Origin: Proteles cristata cristata
Lineage: Eukaryota; Chordata; Mammalia; Carnivora; Hyaenidae
Assembly: GCA_017311185.1 (NCBI GenBank)
Contig: JAESUZ010004802.1
Location: forward strand, 310,001 to 374,000
Direction of reading: 5' to 3'
DNA length: 64,000 nucleotides
Below, in pieces: positions 10,445-22,299 of the stretch; the stretch's first letter is position 1; every line of letters starts with the position of its first letter. A program made the position numbers and the translations under genes. Below the pieces are notes generated by a model. That model saw only the letters and a list, made by a program, of their open reading frames with translations. It ran no database searches and was not told the DNA's origin.

Positions 10445-10655
10445 ATTTTATTTTAAGTTTATTTCTTTGAGAGAGAGAGCATGAAAGGACGAGACTGGGA
10501 GGGGGAAAGAGGTAGGGAGGCAGAGAATCCCAAGCAGACTCCACACTGTTAGTGTGGAGTCTGACTTGGGCTTCGAACTCATGAACTGTGAGAACATGAC
10601 CTGAGCTGAAATCAAGAGATGGATGCTTAGCCAACTGAGCTACCCAAGGGTCCAG
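10445..10655 (-). mobile_element. CAN SINE (older type), antisense
   Basis: Minus-strand head 'tggacccttgggtagctcagt', a degraded B box, CT-rich block and an A/T-rich tail. A short TSD gattatttt is visible at 10435-10443 and 10656-10664. More diverged than the SINEC_Fc copies. Confidence 0.85.
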
Positions 10656-10664
10656 GATTATTTT

Positions 10665-12254
10665 AAGTGTCCTCCCTTATTAGGGCTGACACAGGTGTGT
10701 GCAAGGGCTGCCCAATGTGGTGAGCAGAGCATCAGCTACATTTCAAGTCCCACGTGCCCATCAACCAGGCATCTTGTTCCAGGCCATGATCTGTACAGGC
10801 ACAGCACACACAGTGGCGCGGTCTAGATCAGTGCAGGAGAAAGAATACCACAAGCATCATGGACCAGTGCTTCTTTAAAGACCCACGAACAACACAATTC
10901 CAGCTCTGCTTGAAAGCTCTTTACCTGCTTCTAAGAGTCAGCAGAAAACCTACCAGCTAACTGCCCCTTCCTCCCTCTCTGCCTTCTGCCATCACTATCT
11001 GCATTCTCCTCTGCCTCTCGCTGTTCCATCTTCTAGGAGTTGATTTCACATTGAACAACAGTTATATGCACCAGCACTCTGACACACAGAAGACATTAAT
11101 GAAGGAGACCTCTCAGCATCTTGGTTAATCAGTGATGGGATCTCACACAGAGGCCACTCTCAAGATTTAAATGCTGGAATAACATATCCAGGAAATGCCT
11201 TGATGCAGATTTCATTCTGACCAGAGTCTATATAGAGTTAAAAAAATTGTATGTAGACAAATCTTTGACCTGCCACTGGGCCACTCAGCTACAGAAGCAA
11301 AGGGTTGCTCATATCTTCCCTGAGAATCTACTCCACATTTGCCAAGATGATGCTCTTGTTCTGATTCTATGCAGCCTGAGAACCCCAGGGAATATTTAGA
11401 ACCCCGGAGACAGAAACAATATAAAAACAGTCATTTCTCTCTGAAACAACAATTTGTATTTTCATATCTTTGAAACACAGTCTAATACTCAAATCAATAG
11501 GCCAAGGGAGATTCACCTAGTGCAAGTTTAATAAGGAAAATAGTTTTAAAAAGAGAGAGACTGGGAAAGTAAGAGAGATATTACCTGAAGGTGTGTTGAT
11601 TGTGAGGGTAGAGTTGTCAGTGGTTTCTTTTCTCCCTAGTGTAATGAAAGAGAGAAGCTGAACCTCTGAGTTGATTATGATCAGACAGAAATGGGAGCTT
11701 CTGGCTGTTTTCTGCTCTCTATCACCCTTTCTACCCTTGCCCCAATCAATACAAGTTTTATCTTCTCTGACGAAAACTTGACTTTCTGGCTGTTTTTTTT
11801 TTTTTCGGTTGGTTGGTTGTTGTTGTTTTGTTTTTGGTTTTTTGGGTTTTTGGTTTTTGTTTGTTTTGTTTTGTTTTGTTTTGCAACTTAAGTCTCCTCA
11901 TGCTTGGTCTGGGTTTGCAGTCAGGCAAATCAGCTTCCAAATCCAAGGCATGAGTTTTGGAAGCCCCCAGCGAAGGCTTATTCCAGAAGGTGAGTAAGCA
12001 AAATTGATTTTTTTTAAAGTCCATAAAACAGGGTTTAGAAGGCCCAGAGAGGCTGGGCAGCAGGTAGAAGCTCATGATTACAGACCCCTTTCCTTATCCC
12101 ATGACCGTCTTCTCCTCAATGTGTTATGATTCCTTGGTTGGTAAAGTCAAACTCAGTTCACCAACACAATGGCTTCTGGCCCCTTTAGGGAAAGAAGTGT
12201 GACCATGAAGCTTCCATTTCAGTGTTTTGACTGGAGCAATTACCTTCCAGGCTA
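10665..12254. other. Unassigned DNA with a T/G-rich tract
   Basis: No gene or repeat family is recognised. 11791-11883 is a low-complexity T/G tract (T run, GGTT units, then GTTTT units). Its open frames encode only Phe, Leu, Val, Cys and Gly repeats and are rejected. Confidence 0.5.
11791..11883. repeat. T/G-rich low-complexity tract
   Basis: A T13 run, then ggttggttggttg, tgttgttttg and several gtttt units. The purine-poor strand is plus. Confidence 0.9.
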
Positions 12255-13320
12255 CATATGTTCAATAAATATTCACTGAATGCCTACTGTGTACCAAGAA
12301 CTGTTCTAGACTCTGGGGATACAGTGGTAAATAATATAGACTAGCTAATGGAACTTATATTCTAGTAGTTTATATTCTATTATCTACATAAACACATAAA
12401 TGAACAAGTTAATAAGATAATATCAGATACTGAACATGTTATAATGAAAATCTTTAAAGGGCTACTAGAAATGGGAAAAGCATTTCTAAAAAAGGGTGGA
12501 GGACTTGAGCTAAGATCTGAATGAAATTAAGGAGCCAGTCATGTGAAGATCTGGGTGAAATATCTTTCAGGTAGTTAAAAACTGCAAATGCAAAGGCCCT
12601 GTGGTAGAAACAAGCTTGGTCAGAAGAATAAAGAATTTCTGTGTAGTGACAGTATAGTAAGAAGAGAGCTGTATGAGATAGTTTAAATTTTAGTCAAAAT
12701 AAAGATCATCTAGAAACTCACAGACTTTTATAAGAAGTTGTGATGGGAAATAATTACTCTGATTTATGTTTTGAAAATATCTTTTTGGCTGCTGCATGGA
12801 TAATAGGCTTTTAGGGGTGGGGTGGCATGGAAGAATAAAAGCAGAGAAAACAGGGGCACCTGGGTGACTCAGTTGGTTGGGCATCCAACTCCTGATTTTG
12901 GCTCAGGTCATGATCTCAGGGTCATAAGATCGAGCCCCACATTGTGCTCTGCAGTGGTCATGAAGCCTACTTAACATTCTCTCTCTTTCCTTTTGCCCCT
13001 TTCTCCTAATCATGCTCTCTGTTTCTCTAAAAGTAAAATAATTAATTAATTAAAGGCAGAGAAAACAATTAGAAGGCTAATAGTGTAGGTTAGTCAATGG
13101 ACAATGAACAGTTGAGCCAGGGTAGTAGTAGCAGAGAAAGAGAGCTGGATAGAAATGGGGAATATTCTGGAGGTAGTGTTGATGCAACTGATTAATTCAC
13201 TACTATGTAAGGAGAAATACAAAGAGAAAATTCAAAGATGGCCCTTAGGTTTTGACTTAAGCAGCTGGTTGATTGGATATCTGCCCACTCCTGAGTTTGG
13301 AAGATAGGAAACAATCTAAG
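12255..13320 (-). mobile_element. Long L2 relic, antisense, interrupted by a SINE
   Basis: 'ttcaataaatattcactgaatgcctactgtgtaccaagaactgttctagactctggggatacagtgg', 'gcaaatgcaaaggccctgtgg', 'tttggctgctgcatgga' and, after the SINE, 'ggatagaaatggggaatattctggaggtag' and 'gatggcccttaggttttgacttaagcagctgg' follow the reverse complement of the L2 3' third in order over about 0.85 kb. The RT-coding frame is destroyed. Confidence 0.75.
12853..13051 (+). mobile_element. CAN SINE (older type)
   Basis: ggggcacctgggtgactcag head, 'aagatcgagccccac' B box, CT-rich block and an (ATTA)n tail. The TSD is aaaagcagagaaaaca (12837-12852) and aaaggcagagaaaaca (13052-13067). Inserted in the L2 relic. Confidence 0.93.
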
Positions 13321-13489
13321 AGTCCTGTCTTGGGTGTCTAATTTTGGGGATCCTTATTTGACATCTAAGAGGAGAGGTCAGGAAGGCATTTGGATGTAGG
13401 GGCCAAGAGCTCAGTTATGGAGATTTAAATTCTCTGGACCGGCCTTTCTAACCATTGAGCTGTATATTTCATTCTTTCAATCAGCCCAT

Positions 13490-13620
13490 TGTTTATTTAT
13501 TCAACAAACATTCATTGAGTGTCTACTGTGCTCAAGGATCTATGCTCAGTGAGTTACGATGAAGAAAATAAGACTTGAGGCATGACCCTGCCAGCAAGGA
13601 CAGGACAGTCAACTCTGGAT
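13490..13620 (-). mobile_element. L2 fragment, antisense
   Basis: 'tttattcaacaaacattcattgagtgtctactgtgctcaaggatctatgctcagtgagttacgatgaagaaaataag' follows the antisense L2 terminus. The short flanks 13321-13489 and 13621-13775 are unassigned. Confidence 0.6.
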
Positions 13621-13792
13621 CCTTGATAGATAATGGGACACTCTGCATTTTGTTTTTCTTGCTGAACGGACATCTCACTCAATATTAGTGTTTTACTCAT
13701 TTAATTCCAGGAATTTCCCATTTTGATATCCCAGAAACTCATTTAGAAAGGACTCTCAGAGTTATTACTCAAATGTTCTCCAAGTGTTTTCT

Positions 13793-14050
13793 TTTTTTTT
13801 TTAATTTTTAAATGTTTTTATTTATGTGTGTGTATGTGTGTGTGAGAGAGAGAGAGAGAGAGAGCAGGGGAGGGTCAGAGCATGAGCAGGGGAGGGTCAA
13901 AGAGAGGGGGGATGCAGAATCTGAAGCAGGCTCCAGGCTCTGAGCTAGCTGTCAGCACAGAGCTCAAAGTGGGGCTCGAACCCATAAACTGTGAAATCAT
14001 GACCTGAGCCGAAGTCGGATGCTTAACTGACTGAGCCACCCAGATGCCCC
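13793..14050 (-). mobile_element. CAN SINE with internal duplication, antisense
   Basis: Minus-strand head and B box are clear. The text gcaggggagggtca occurs twice (13864-13877 and 13886-13899), and a (TG)n tract lies at 13826-13843. The TSD ctccaagtgttttctt is at about 13778-13792 and 14074-14090, but about 23 bp of pyrimidines lie between the SINE head and the second TSD copy. Confidence 0.88.
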
Positions 14051-14090
14051 CCTTTCCTTTTTTTCTTTTTTTCCTCCAAGTGTTTTTCTT

Positions 14091-15629
14091 ACACCAGATT
14101 TGAGTACCTCCAGTGATGTGCCACTCAACTACTATGCTATTTGAAAAATTCTTTTTGAATTTTTCAAATTTGAAAAAATTTGAAAAGATAAGTCTTTGGA
14201 ATTGAGTTTCTCAGGGAGCAACAGAAAGCATGGGGTCCAACTACCAAAATTTGTAGTTACATGGTAAATTTTTGGGCTGTGAGCAGCCAGAGGGCCTCTA
14301 GGGGTACTGTCGAGGTTTTACAGTTGGGTTCCAGACTTCCCCAGGAACTTAAGTGTTTGCACATCTAGCCAGCCCACACTTAGAAGCTGAAGCATTTCTG
14401 TAAGAAGATAACACAGGCAGAATGCGTAATTTTATCTTGGAGATAATTGAGCTCATGTTCCCAGGTATCTGTAGAGATAGGTCTTGGTTAAAATTTATTA
14501 CACCCCCTGAGACTGACAGAACCACACACAACACCCACAAGCTTTATTTATGGACTTTCTTCTGTGGCCAGAGAGGAAACCACAAAATCCTCTCTCCTCC
14601 CAAACAGAGAAGTCAATCCTTGGGACTTCCATCTTTGACTCTGCCAGGGCCTGTGTCCACCCGCCCACAAATGTTAGCTGCTCCCTAACCCCCTCACCTT
14701 CCACCCCTACTTGCTGTCATGTCTCAGCTCTCCTGAGTCACCCAAGCTTTAATTTGGGCTTATCTCCACTCCTGACTCAGGTAGGTGTGGTAGTGATAAA
14801 TCAAAATGAGGACACAAGCTGTCAGTAATAAAACAGGAGAGACTTGTCAGTCTAATCAACTTTATTAGCAGCGAGTTACAGGAAAGTTTCCGGCAGCTTT
14901 TTCTCCTCTTTTCCTTAATGCTTCCCTTTAGCTTCCATGAAGCTGCCAGCAAAGCAGATGCAACCAAGTTAGAACTGAATTAGCAAAGAGGAGGTAGGGA
15001 CAGGGGAGGCTCCATGTGGCTTTCCAATAGATGGTCACAAATACCACCGTGACCAGGGCAGACAGGGATGGAGGCAGCAACCTGATTTCCTCAGGTGGTA
15101 TTCTGAAGACCTTCTCCCCCTGTGAAAGGGGAAATGGTGGAGCTTAGAGAACCTGTCTGGAGATGGATGGGATGGAAAGACTCTGTCCAAATTAACTTTC
15201 TGCTTAAGGAAAGATCTTTAACAAGCTCTCCCCAAATAAGAGGGAAATAACATGTGATAGAGGAAAGTAGCCATTAATACCTGGTGGCTTTGCAGCCTTA
15301 GTTCTATACTTTGCTGAGGCCATGTTTCTTGTCTTGGAGTCTCACACCTGGGTCCTTAAGATATGTCTTCCCTTTTATGCCTTAGTAGCTTGAGTGGGCT
15401 TCTGTTTCTTACAACCACAGCAATTCTAACTAAGAGAATATATTTAAGCACAGCATTCTGAAACATGCATATGCCAAACAAGTCTGAAGACGGGATTTTC
15501 TCCGAGCCTCAGAGTTGTACATTCAGCTGCCTGGTGGACTCACCCCATAGGGTCTTCCAGACTCCTCAACTCAACAGCTGTCTCTAAGGTAGAGCTAAAG
15601 GCCCTGAACCACATTCCCACTCCCACTTA
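14091..15629. other. Unassigned DNA
   Basis: No repeat family recognised. On the minus strand, 14850-14970 reads as a stretch with an open 72-residue frame followed by AATAAA at about 14864-14869, but there is no start context, homology or splice evidence. The overlapping 60-90 residue frames on both strands look like chance. Confidence 0.45.
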
Positions 15630-15990
15630 TTTCCTTGGAGGTCAGTGTCATTATCCATTGGTTTGTATTCCACCAAACCTTTTTAGATGTATTTACATAT
15701 GTACACACACATATATGTTTTTGTTTTCTTAAATTATATTCTACATATCATTTGATAACTCACTTTTTTCCTCCTCAAGATGCCTTGGCTATCTTTCCAC
15801 ATCAAAATATTTGCTAGTCTTTTAAACTGTTGTGTAGTTTTCCACAGGCTGGCTACACTATAATTTAGCCATTCCTTATTGCAGAACATCTAGGATGTAT
15901 CCCCCTTTTACTTTTCCAATTACAAACAGCACTTCACAGAAATCCCTTTCAAAGGCTCTTTAGTACATGTGCAAGGACTTCTTTGGGATA
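15630..15990 (-). mobile_element. Ancient L1 relic, antisense
   Basis: 'ttgtgtagttttccacaggctggctacactataatttagcca', 'tccaattacaaacagcacttcaca' and 'tagtacatgtgcaaggac' resemble the antisense of an old L1 ORF2 end and 3' UTR. Confidence 0.45.
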
Positions 15991-16269
15991 GGTGCTAAGG
16001 GCTAGATTTGCCACTTCTATCTTCCTTACCTGTCATGCAGCCCAAGGAACCCGTGAGCCTGCCTTCTCACTGGCACTGGCCAGGGTCTTGCCTTCCAAAC
16101 TCACTTCCTCTGTTAGTCTTCCTGGCTCCTCTCTCCTTCAGACCCACTCCCCTCCTGCCTAGACCACCCAAACTGACCACTTCCTCATTGCCTGACCCCC
16201 AAAGCTTAGGCTTGGCCCCTTCTAATTCACTTCTACCCTCTGTTAAAGAGACCTACTAAGAATAGAAAC

Positions 16270-16640
16270 CTAATGGGATTGTCCACTGCCTATCCACAGG
16301 CTGCTCAGTGCCCTTAGGGTAAGTGCAAGGCCTTTGTGGTCCAAACCAGCTCTCCAATCCAGATCATCTTTCTGTCACTTTTGCCATTAGCTTTCTAGAA
16401 CTGGATGCAGTTCTCCAAGCCATTACATTTTGACTCATTGCTTTTGCACATGCTGTGTCTTCTGTTTGGAGCACACTTGCCCTATCTCAAATTAACCCCT
16501 ACTCCTTCTTTAAGATGAGAGCACCACCTCAGGTGCCCCTTCTATCTCTCTGGAAGTACATGCTGCCCCTCTAGTGCTGTCCTTCCTACCTGTGCACCTG
16601 TTCTACCACCAGACTAAGTTCTGTGAGGAGAACACTTGGT
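16270..16640 (+). mobile_element. L2 fragment
   Basis: 'ctcagtgcccttagggtaagtgcaaggcctttgtggtcc', 'gcttttgcacatgctgtgtcttctgtttggagca' and 'ctacctgtgcacctgttctaccaccagactaag' follow the L2 ORF2 3' part. The reading frame is lost. Confidence 0.75.
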
Positions 16641-17269
16641 TTCAGATACTTCTGTGCCTGAAGAACATAAGATAGCTCTATTCCACTCTTAGCCTGTCCT
16701 TTGGAGGGATTGGGCTTTACTTCCCAACTCCAAGAGGTTGCCATGGGACCCAGGCTAAAGTCAGTTAGTAGAATTGGGAATCAGGCCCAGGACTTTTGTT
16801 CAAACTATTGGGGAAGAAAGGCTCTCTTTTCATCTGGACTTGGCAGTGTAAAGATATAAAGCTGGTGAATCTGCAGCCATCTGGCCACCCTTAGGAATTC
16901 ACCCATGTGAGAATGGAAGCCAAGAGAAGGAAAGAATAAACATTGAGTCCAAATAGTTTCATTTGAGCTCCTAGGTCCAGTCATGCATACTCCACTGGAT
17001 TTTTCATTTCTCAAAATCAATATATTCTTTTTCACTTTAAGCTGGCTTGAATTGTTTTCTGTCATTTGCACCTGAAGGAGTCCATTGGTCATTCCAATAA
17101 AGGGCATGTATGCCTCATACTCTTGTGTAGTCCCTCCTACACAGAATAGGCTATGACTGCAGATGTGACTATTTGTCACATCCAAGGCTAAGCCAGAAAG
17201 AACCCTATAGTTTCCACTTCACTCTCTCTTAGATTGCACCTACGGGGGGGGGGCAGGGGGGGAAGGGGA
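16641..17269. other. Unassigned DNA with a G-tract
   Basis: A 126-residue open frame on the minus strand (16805-17185) has no recognisable domain. The only distinct feature is the G-rich tract at 17244-17268. Confidence 0.45.
17244..17268 (+). other. G-quadruplex motif
   Basis: G runs of 10, 7 and 4 separated by CA and AA (17244-17253, 17256-17262, 17265-17268) satisfy the usual four-run G4 pattern, because the first run can supply two G3 tracts. Confidence 0.8.
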
Positions 17270-17575
17270 ATGCCAGCTACCATATTGTGAGGACACTCAA
17301 CAGTCTTGCGGAGAAGCCCATATAAGAAAGAACTGAGACTTCACAACAAACCACCCACTGTGTAAGACAGACTCCTTGAAATCAAGTTATTCAGCATCAG
17401 CCAAGCCTTAGGAAGATTACAACTTCAGGAGAGACCTCAAGCGAGCACCCCCAACTAACCCACTCCTGAATGAATAACCCACAGAAACAGGGAGAGATAA
17501 TAAATGATTATTGTCGTTGGCAGTCCGTAAATTTGGGGGTAATTCGATCTACAGCAAGAGTTAAATAATCCACCC
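17270..17575 (+). mobile_element. MaLR/ERVL-type LTR relic (MLT1-like)
   Basis: 'gccagctaccatattgtgaggacactcaa', 'gcccatataagaaagaactgag', 'ctcctgaatgaataacccacagaaacagggagagataataaatgattattgt' and 'aaatttgggggtaattcgatctacagcaa' follow a common MaLR-type LTR that ends in a 'ttattgttttaagccactaa' motif. Non-coding. Confidence 0.6.
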
Positions 17576-17639
17576 CTGCCCCAACAAGGAATCCCCAGCC
17601 TTCAAAGCTCCTCAATCTTTAAATGGTACCAGCATTTAT

Positions 17640-18400
17640 CTAGCCTTTCAGGCTAAAAAAACATGGGGGTCATCCTTGAACTCTTTATTTTCCTCACAAC
17701 CCAAATCCACTCCAAGTGTTAATACATTGGTTTTGCCTCCAAACTATATCCTGAATCCACCATCTCCCTCTATAATCTCAATCCAGCCACCATAACCTCT
17801 CAGCTTGACTGGCATAATGGTCTCCCAACTGATCTCTTGACTTCACTTCTGCACCCGTAAGCTCCTTTCTTACAGACCAAATTATTGTGTTAAAATTCAC
17901 AACAGATCCTACTATGTGCTTATTTTTTCCAGTGGTTTCTCAGCCCTATTTGAATAAAACCCCAACTCCCTGCCTCAGTTCAAAGCTGTACATATTATGA
18001 CCTGGGCTCCCTTACCAAACCATCTCCTTGTGTCCTCTATTGTCTGCTGTGACTTCCATCTGCCCCTCACATTGGCCAAGACTGTTGTAGATCAGGGCCC
18101 TCTGTCTGGACTACTTCTCCATATCTTCATGTGGCTGTCTCTCCTCCTTGCTCAGATCTCCAGGAAGTCATCACTCATCTGCTTTGACAGCCTCCTCGAG
18201 CAGCAGCTTCTATTTAGTACCTTCTTCATTTACATTTACCTGCAATAATATTATTTTTTTCAAGTGTCTTCCCTGCCTCCCGCACAACTGACATAAGCTC
18301 ACTGAAGGCAGAGCCATGTTTCAATATTCACTGCTATTGTCCCATTGCCTCAATGAGTGTCTGGCTTATAGTGAGTGTTCAATAAATGTCATCTGAGCAG
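17640..18400 (+). mobile_element. L2 relic, 3' third
   Basis: 'gtcatccttgaactctttattttcctcac', 'ggtctcccaactgatctcttgacttc', 'cctactatgtgcttattttttccagtggtttctca', 'gaaggcagagccatgttt' and the terminus 'tggcttatagtgagtgttcaataaatgtcatc' follow L2 in order to its 3' end. The 83-residue frame inside is not conserved RT. Confidence 0.75.
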
Positions 18401-18893
18401 CTGACTCTTGTTCCACAAGATAGGCTTGGGGCAATACTTAGCCAAATCATCACAAAAGATCAGTAGCACTTCCCAAATGATGCTTATACTGTCCAGGCCA
18501 ACTCTGCTCTTCCTTTTGCCAAATACTTACCCCATGAAAGGGGGAAATTTTGTTTTCTCTTTGCAATTGGAGCTTTCCCATCGTTGAGGCAAGGTGGCCA
18601 TGGCTTAGCTAGGGCTGATGGTTTCCTGAAAGCTATACAACCAGTGTGGGTCAGAGCTGGAAATTTGAATTCCCCTCTGCCAAATCTGAGAAGACATGAG
18701 ATGGAGAAGAAGCGGGATAAAAGGGCTGGCAGAGTTTGATTATTAGTGGAATTACCAGAAAGCTAATGAAATTCCTGGGTCCTCACATGCAATAACTCCT
18801 TCCAAAAACCTGGGAAAGGCACTAACAAGGGGTTCACATGCCCAGATATTTTTGTAAAGGTTGAGAGAGTAAGACATTTGAACCACATCGTTT
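18401..18893. other. Unassigned DNA, possible MIR trace
   Basis: 'ccagtgtgggtcagagctggaaatttgaattcc' (about 18640-18675) resembles antisense MIR. The remainder is unassigned. Confidence 0.35.
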
Positions 18894-18908
18894 AAAACTG
18901 CTGTTTCT

Positions 18909-20635
18909 CAAGAGATCTGTATGATGAAAACTATAGAAAACTTATGAAGGAAATTGAAGAAGACACAAAGAAATGGAAAAACATTCCATGCTCATGGATA
19001 GGAAGAATAAATATAGTTAAGATGTCATTACTACCTAAGGCACTCTACACATTCAATGCAATTCCAATCAAAATTGCACCAGCATACTTCTCAAAACTAG
19101 AACAAACTATCCAAAAATTTGTATGGAACCACAAAAGACCCCGAATAGCCAAAGTAATCCTGAAAAATAAAACCAAAACGGGAGGGATCACCATCCCAGA
19201 CTTTAGCCTCTACTACAAAGCTGTCATCATCAAGACAGTATGGTATTGGCACAAAAACAGACACATAGACCAATGGAACAGAATTGAGAACTCAGAAGTG
19301 GACCCAAAAGTATACAGCCAACTAATCTTTGACAAAGCAGGAAAGAATATCCGATGGAAAAAAGACAGCCTTTTAACAGATGGTGTTGGGAGAACTGGAC
19401 AGCAACATGCAGAAGAATGAAACTACATCATTTTCTCACACCATGCACAAAAATAAACTCAAAATGGATAAAGGACCTGAACGTGAGACAGGAAACTATC
19501 AACACCCTAGAGGAGAAAGCAGGAAACAACCTCCTTGACCTCCACCGCAGCAACTTCTTACTTGACACATCCCCAAAAGCAAGGGAATCAAGAGCCAAAA
19601 TAAACTGTTGGGACCTCCTCAAGATTAAAAGCTTCTGCACAGCCAAGGAAACAACCCAGAAAATTAATAGGCAACCAACAGAATGGGAAAAGATAGTTGC
19701 AAATGACATATCAGATAAAGGGTTGATATCCAGAATCTACAAGGAACTCACCAAACTACACGCCCGAAAAACAAACAACCCAGTGAAGAAATGGGCAGAA
19801 GATATGAAGAGACACTTCTCCAAAGAGGACATCCAGATGGCCAACAGACACCTGAAACGATGCTCAGCATCGCTCCTCATCAGGGAAATACAAATCAAAA
19901 CCACACTGAGATACCACCTCACGCCAGTCAGAGTGGCTAAAATGAGCCAATCAGAGAACTCTAGATGCTGGCGAGGATGTGGAGAAACGGGCACCCTCCT
20001 CCACTGTTGGTGGGAATGTAAACTGGTACAGCCCCTCTGGAAAACAGTGTGGAGGTTCCTAAGGAAACTAACAATAGAACTCCCCTATGACCCAGCAATA
20101 GCACTGCTAGGAATTTACCCAAGGGATACAGAAATGCTGAGGCATAGGAGCACATGTACCCCAATGTTCATAGCAGCACTCTCCACAATAGCTAAAACAT
20201 GGAAAGAGCCTAAGTGTCCATCAACAGATGAATGGATCAAGAAGATGTGGTTTATCTATACCATGGAATACTACATGGCAATGAGAAACAATGAAATCTG
20301 GCCATGTGTAGCAACATGGATGGACCTTGAGGGTGTTATGCTGAGCGAAATAAGTCAGGCAGAGAAGGACAAATATCATATGTGTGCACGTATAGGAGGA
20401 TTAGGAGGAACTTAACAGAGGACCAAGGGGGAGAAGAAGGGCGGAAATGGTGGGGGAAAGGGAGAGAGGCAAACCATGAGAGACTCTTGAATGCTGACAA
20501 AAACTGAGGACTGGTGGATGTGGGGGGGAGGAGGGGTGGGCATGGAGGAGGACACTTGTGGGGATGAGCACTGGGTGTTATGTGGAAACTAATTTGACAA
20601 TAAACTATTTGTAAAAAAATAAATAAATAAAAAAT
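18909..20635 (+). mobile_element. Recent L1, 5'-truncated, 1.7 kb
   Basis: Contains the last about 500 codons of ORF2, the purine- and G-rich 3' UTR, the signal in 'caataaactatttgt' and an A-rich tail. The 15-bp TSD aaaactgctgtttct is exact at 18894-18908 and 20636-20650. One of the best preserved L1 pieces in the window. Confidence 0.97.
18911..20415 (+). pseudogene. L1 ORF2 C-terminal half (RT end to Cys-rich domain)
   Basis: ORF2p is the L1 endonuclease/reverse transcriptase that copies L1 RNA into nuclear DNA. Here only the part after the RT catalytic core remains: '[17 protein letters not shown]', '[18 protein letters not shown]', then the C-terminal domain with '[20 protein letters not shown]', and the end 'ARIGGLGGT'. 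The EN domain and the FADD motif are absent because of 5' truncation. The frame shifts once: the T run at 19371-19374 has four bases where the copy at 32185-32189 (antisense) has five. On each side of this deletion the frame is open, with 353 residues continuous from 19354 to 20415. A dead fragment with no promoter of its own. Confidence 0.9.
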
Positions 20636-20650
20636 AAAACTGCTGTTTCT

Positions 20651-22299
20651 TTTCCCTGAAATGTACTTGTGTCAGGAGGTGTTAGACAGTTATGGGCATT
20701 TGAGGATCTGTCTAAGAGTTGGGTTAGAGTTAGATTCAACATGAATATAGTGAGATACAAAGAGAGAACTCTCAGTTAATTTCATAATAGAGTAAAGTTA
20801 TTGCCAACTGTTCTAGTGTGGGTATGACTTCCAGGGATATTCCAGCTCTCACTCTTACTGACTCACCTGACATTACAACATGAAGGTATAAGGCCACGAG
20901 TCCTATCTCAAGAAGAACATGCTCAACACCAGAAGAAAGTGAGGGAATGGACAGAGCTAGAAGCTAGCCTGTGGGACGTTATTCTAATCCTTAGACATGT
21001 ACCATGGAAAGTGAAGGAGTTCATCCTCACTGACACCTCACCAAAACGAAAGCCTTCTTCTGCACAAAGAAATCTTTTTATTTTCTCTATAGAAAAATCA
21101 TATAACCTAATCACTGATGTATAAAGAAACAAAGAGAATATGAAGCCAATACATGTAGAGAATAAAAAAGTATTTTAGAGATATACCAGCAGTTAATTAA
21201 TACATTTTTATTTTTCTGCTATTTGTGCATCCTGTCAGTTTTTAAATTTTTCTTACTCATTATGAATTCCTTTCTTCATTCAAAATCAATATTCACTTCC
21301 ATACCTAAATTTGTGTTCTTTTTTTTCTTTAAAGAGGATCCCTATATGTTACAAGCTTCCTCACAGAGCTCAAAGTCACACCTGAAAACCAGCTTAGACT
21401 TGGACTTGAGTGAGGAGGCAGGAGGGGCAGCCAAAGCTTGGGAGGGACCCAAGGTGGGTGTCCTGGGTGGGGAGGTCTGTTCTGGCCAAGAAGCGCTAGT
21501 CCTGGTTTGTGCTGCCTGGAACAGCTGCTGTCCCCTCCTCCAACACTGAAATCCTCATCCCTGCAGGCCTCATTTTGGGCTGAAGGCCAAATGATTTCCT
21601 GTGTTTTCTCTGTTCATCAGCTCTCTATTATCATGATGGTGAGAGCCACCCACTCAATAAAACAAAGCAAACAAACTCCCACAAACCCACAAACAGCTCT
21701 GAACGCATAGTCCCTGATTTCATTTCCTAATTAACCAGTCTTTCTCAGCCAATCAGATGATTTTCCTGTCATCCCATTCAGCTTTGTGGGCAAACAAATC
21801 ATCCCTGGGTCTCAGGCAATAGCTTCTGGGGCCAGAGGAGGGAGGGTTTGGGAGGGGCCTCTTTACTCTTCACTGTGGCTTCCTAGGTACCCCCTCCCTG
21901 CCCCTCTTCTGCCTGTCTGCACAGAGTTAACAGGCTTGCTGGGCTGCCTGTTTTGGAACTGCCAGGGCATTGGCCTGGTGTACAACCCCCACCCCCAGGA
22001 AGCTCCTTCCCTCTGAAGCACCACAGTTCTATCCTTTCCTCTTGCTGTATTTGTTGGTGTCCAGGCTCTAATCAGGGAGGAGGACCCACAATGACTGTTA
22101 TTCATGTAGAGAACGTGAGGGTAGCATCTTCACAGCAAACAGATCAGGGACTGTGGCCTAGCCTTTCCAGAGTCTCTTGCCAACAGGCTGGACAAGGAAG
22201 TGCAGGAACCCCAGGGAGAGATGAAAAGGAGTCCTGCCTTCCCAGAAGCTATATGGATGCTCCCAAGCACTTCCTTGCCACTCTCCTCACCACAACTCT
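20651..22299. other. Unassigned DNA with a GC-richer, promoter-like part
   Basis: No repeat is recognised. 21640-21960 contains a CCAAT box within cagccaatcagatg (21748-21761), CACCC/G-rich text and moderate GC. The open frames (21223-21549, 21786-22016) do not resemble known proteins and are not claimed. Confidence 0.45.

Noticed and set aside
11691..12075. Open frames on both strands rich in Phe/Val/Cys or Lys/Thr/Gln.
   Set aside because: Products of the T/G low-complexity tract.
14749..14967. A 72-residue minus-strand frame with a nearby AATAAA, considered as a last exon or processed pseudogene.
   Set aside because: The AATAAA lies inside the frame region, no poly-A or TSD is present, and the protein is not recognisable.
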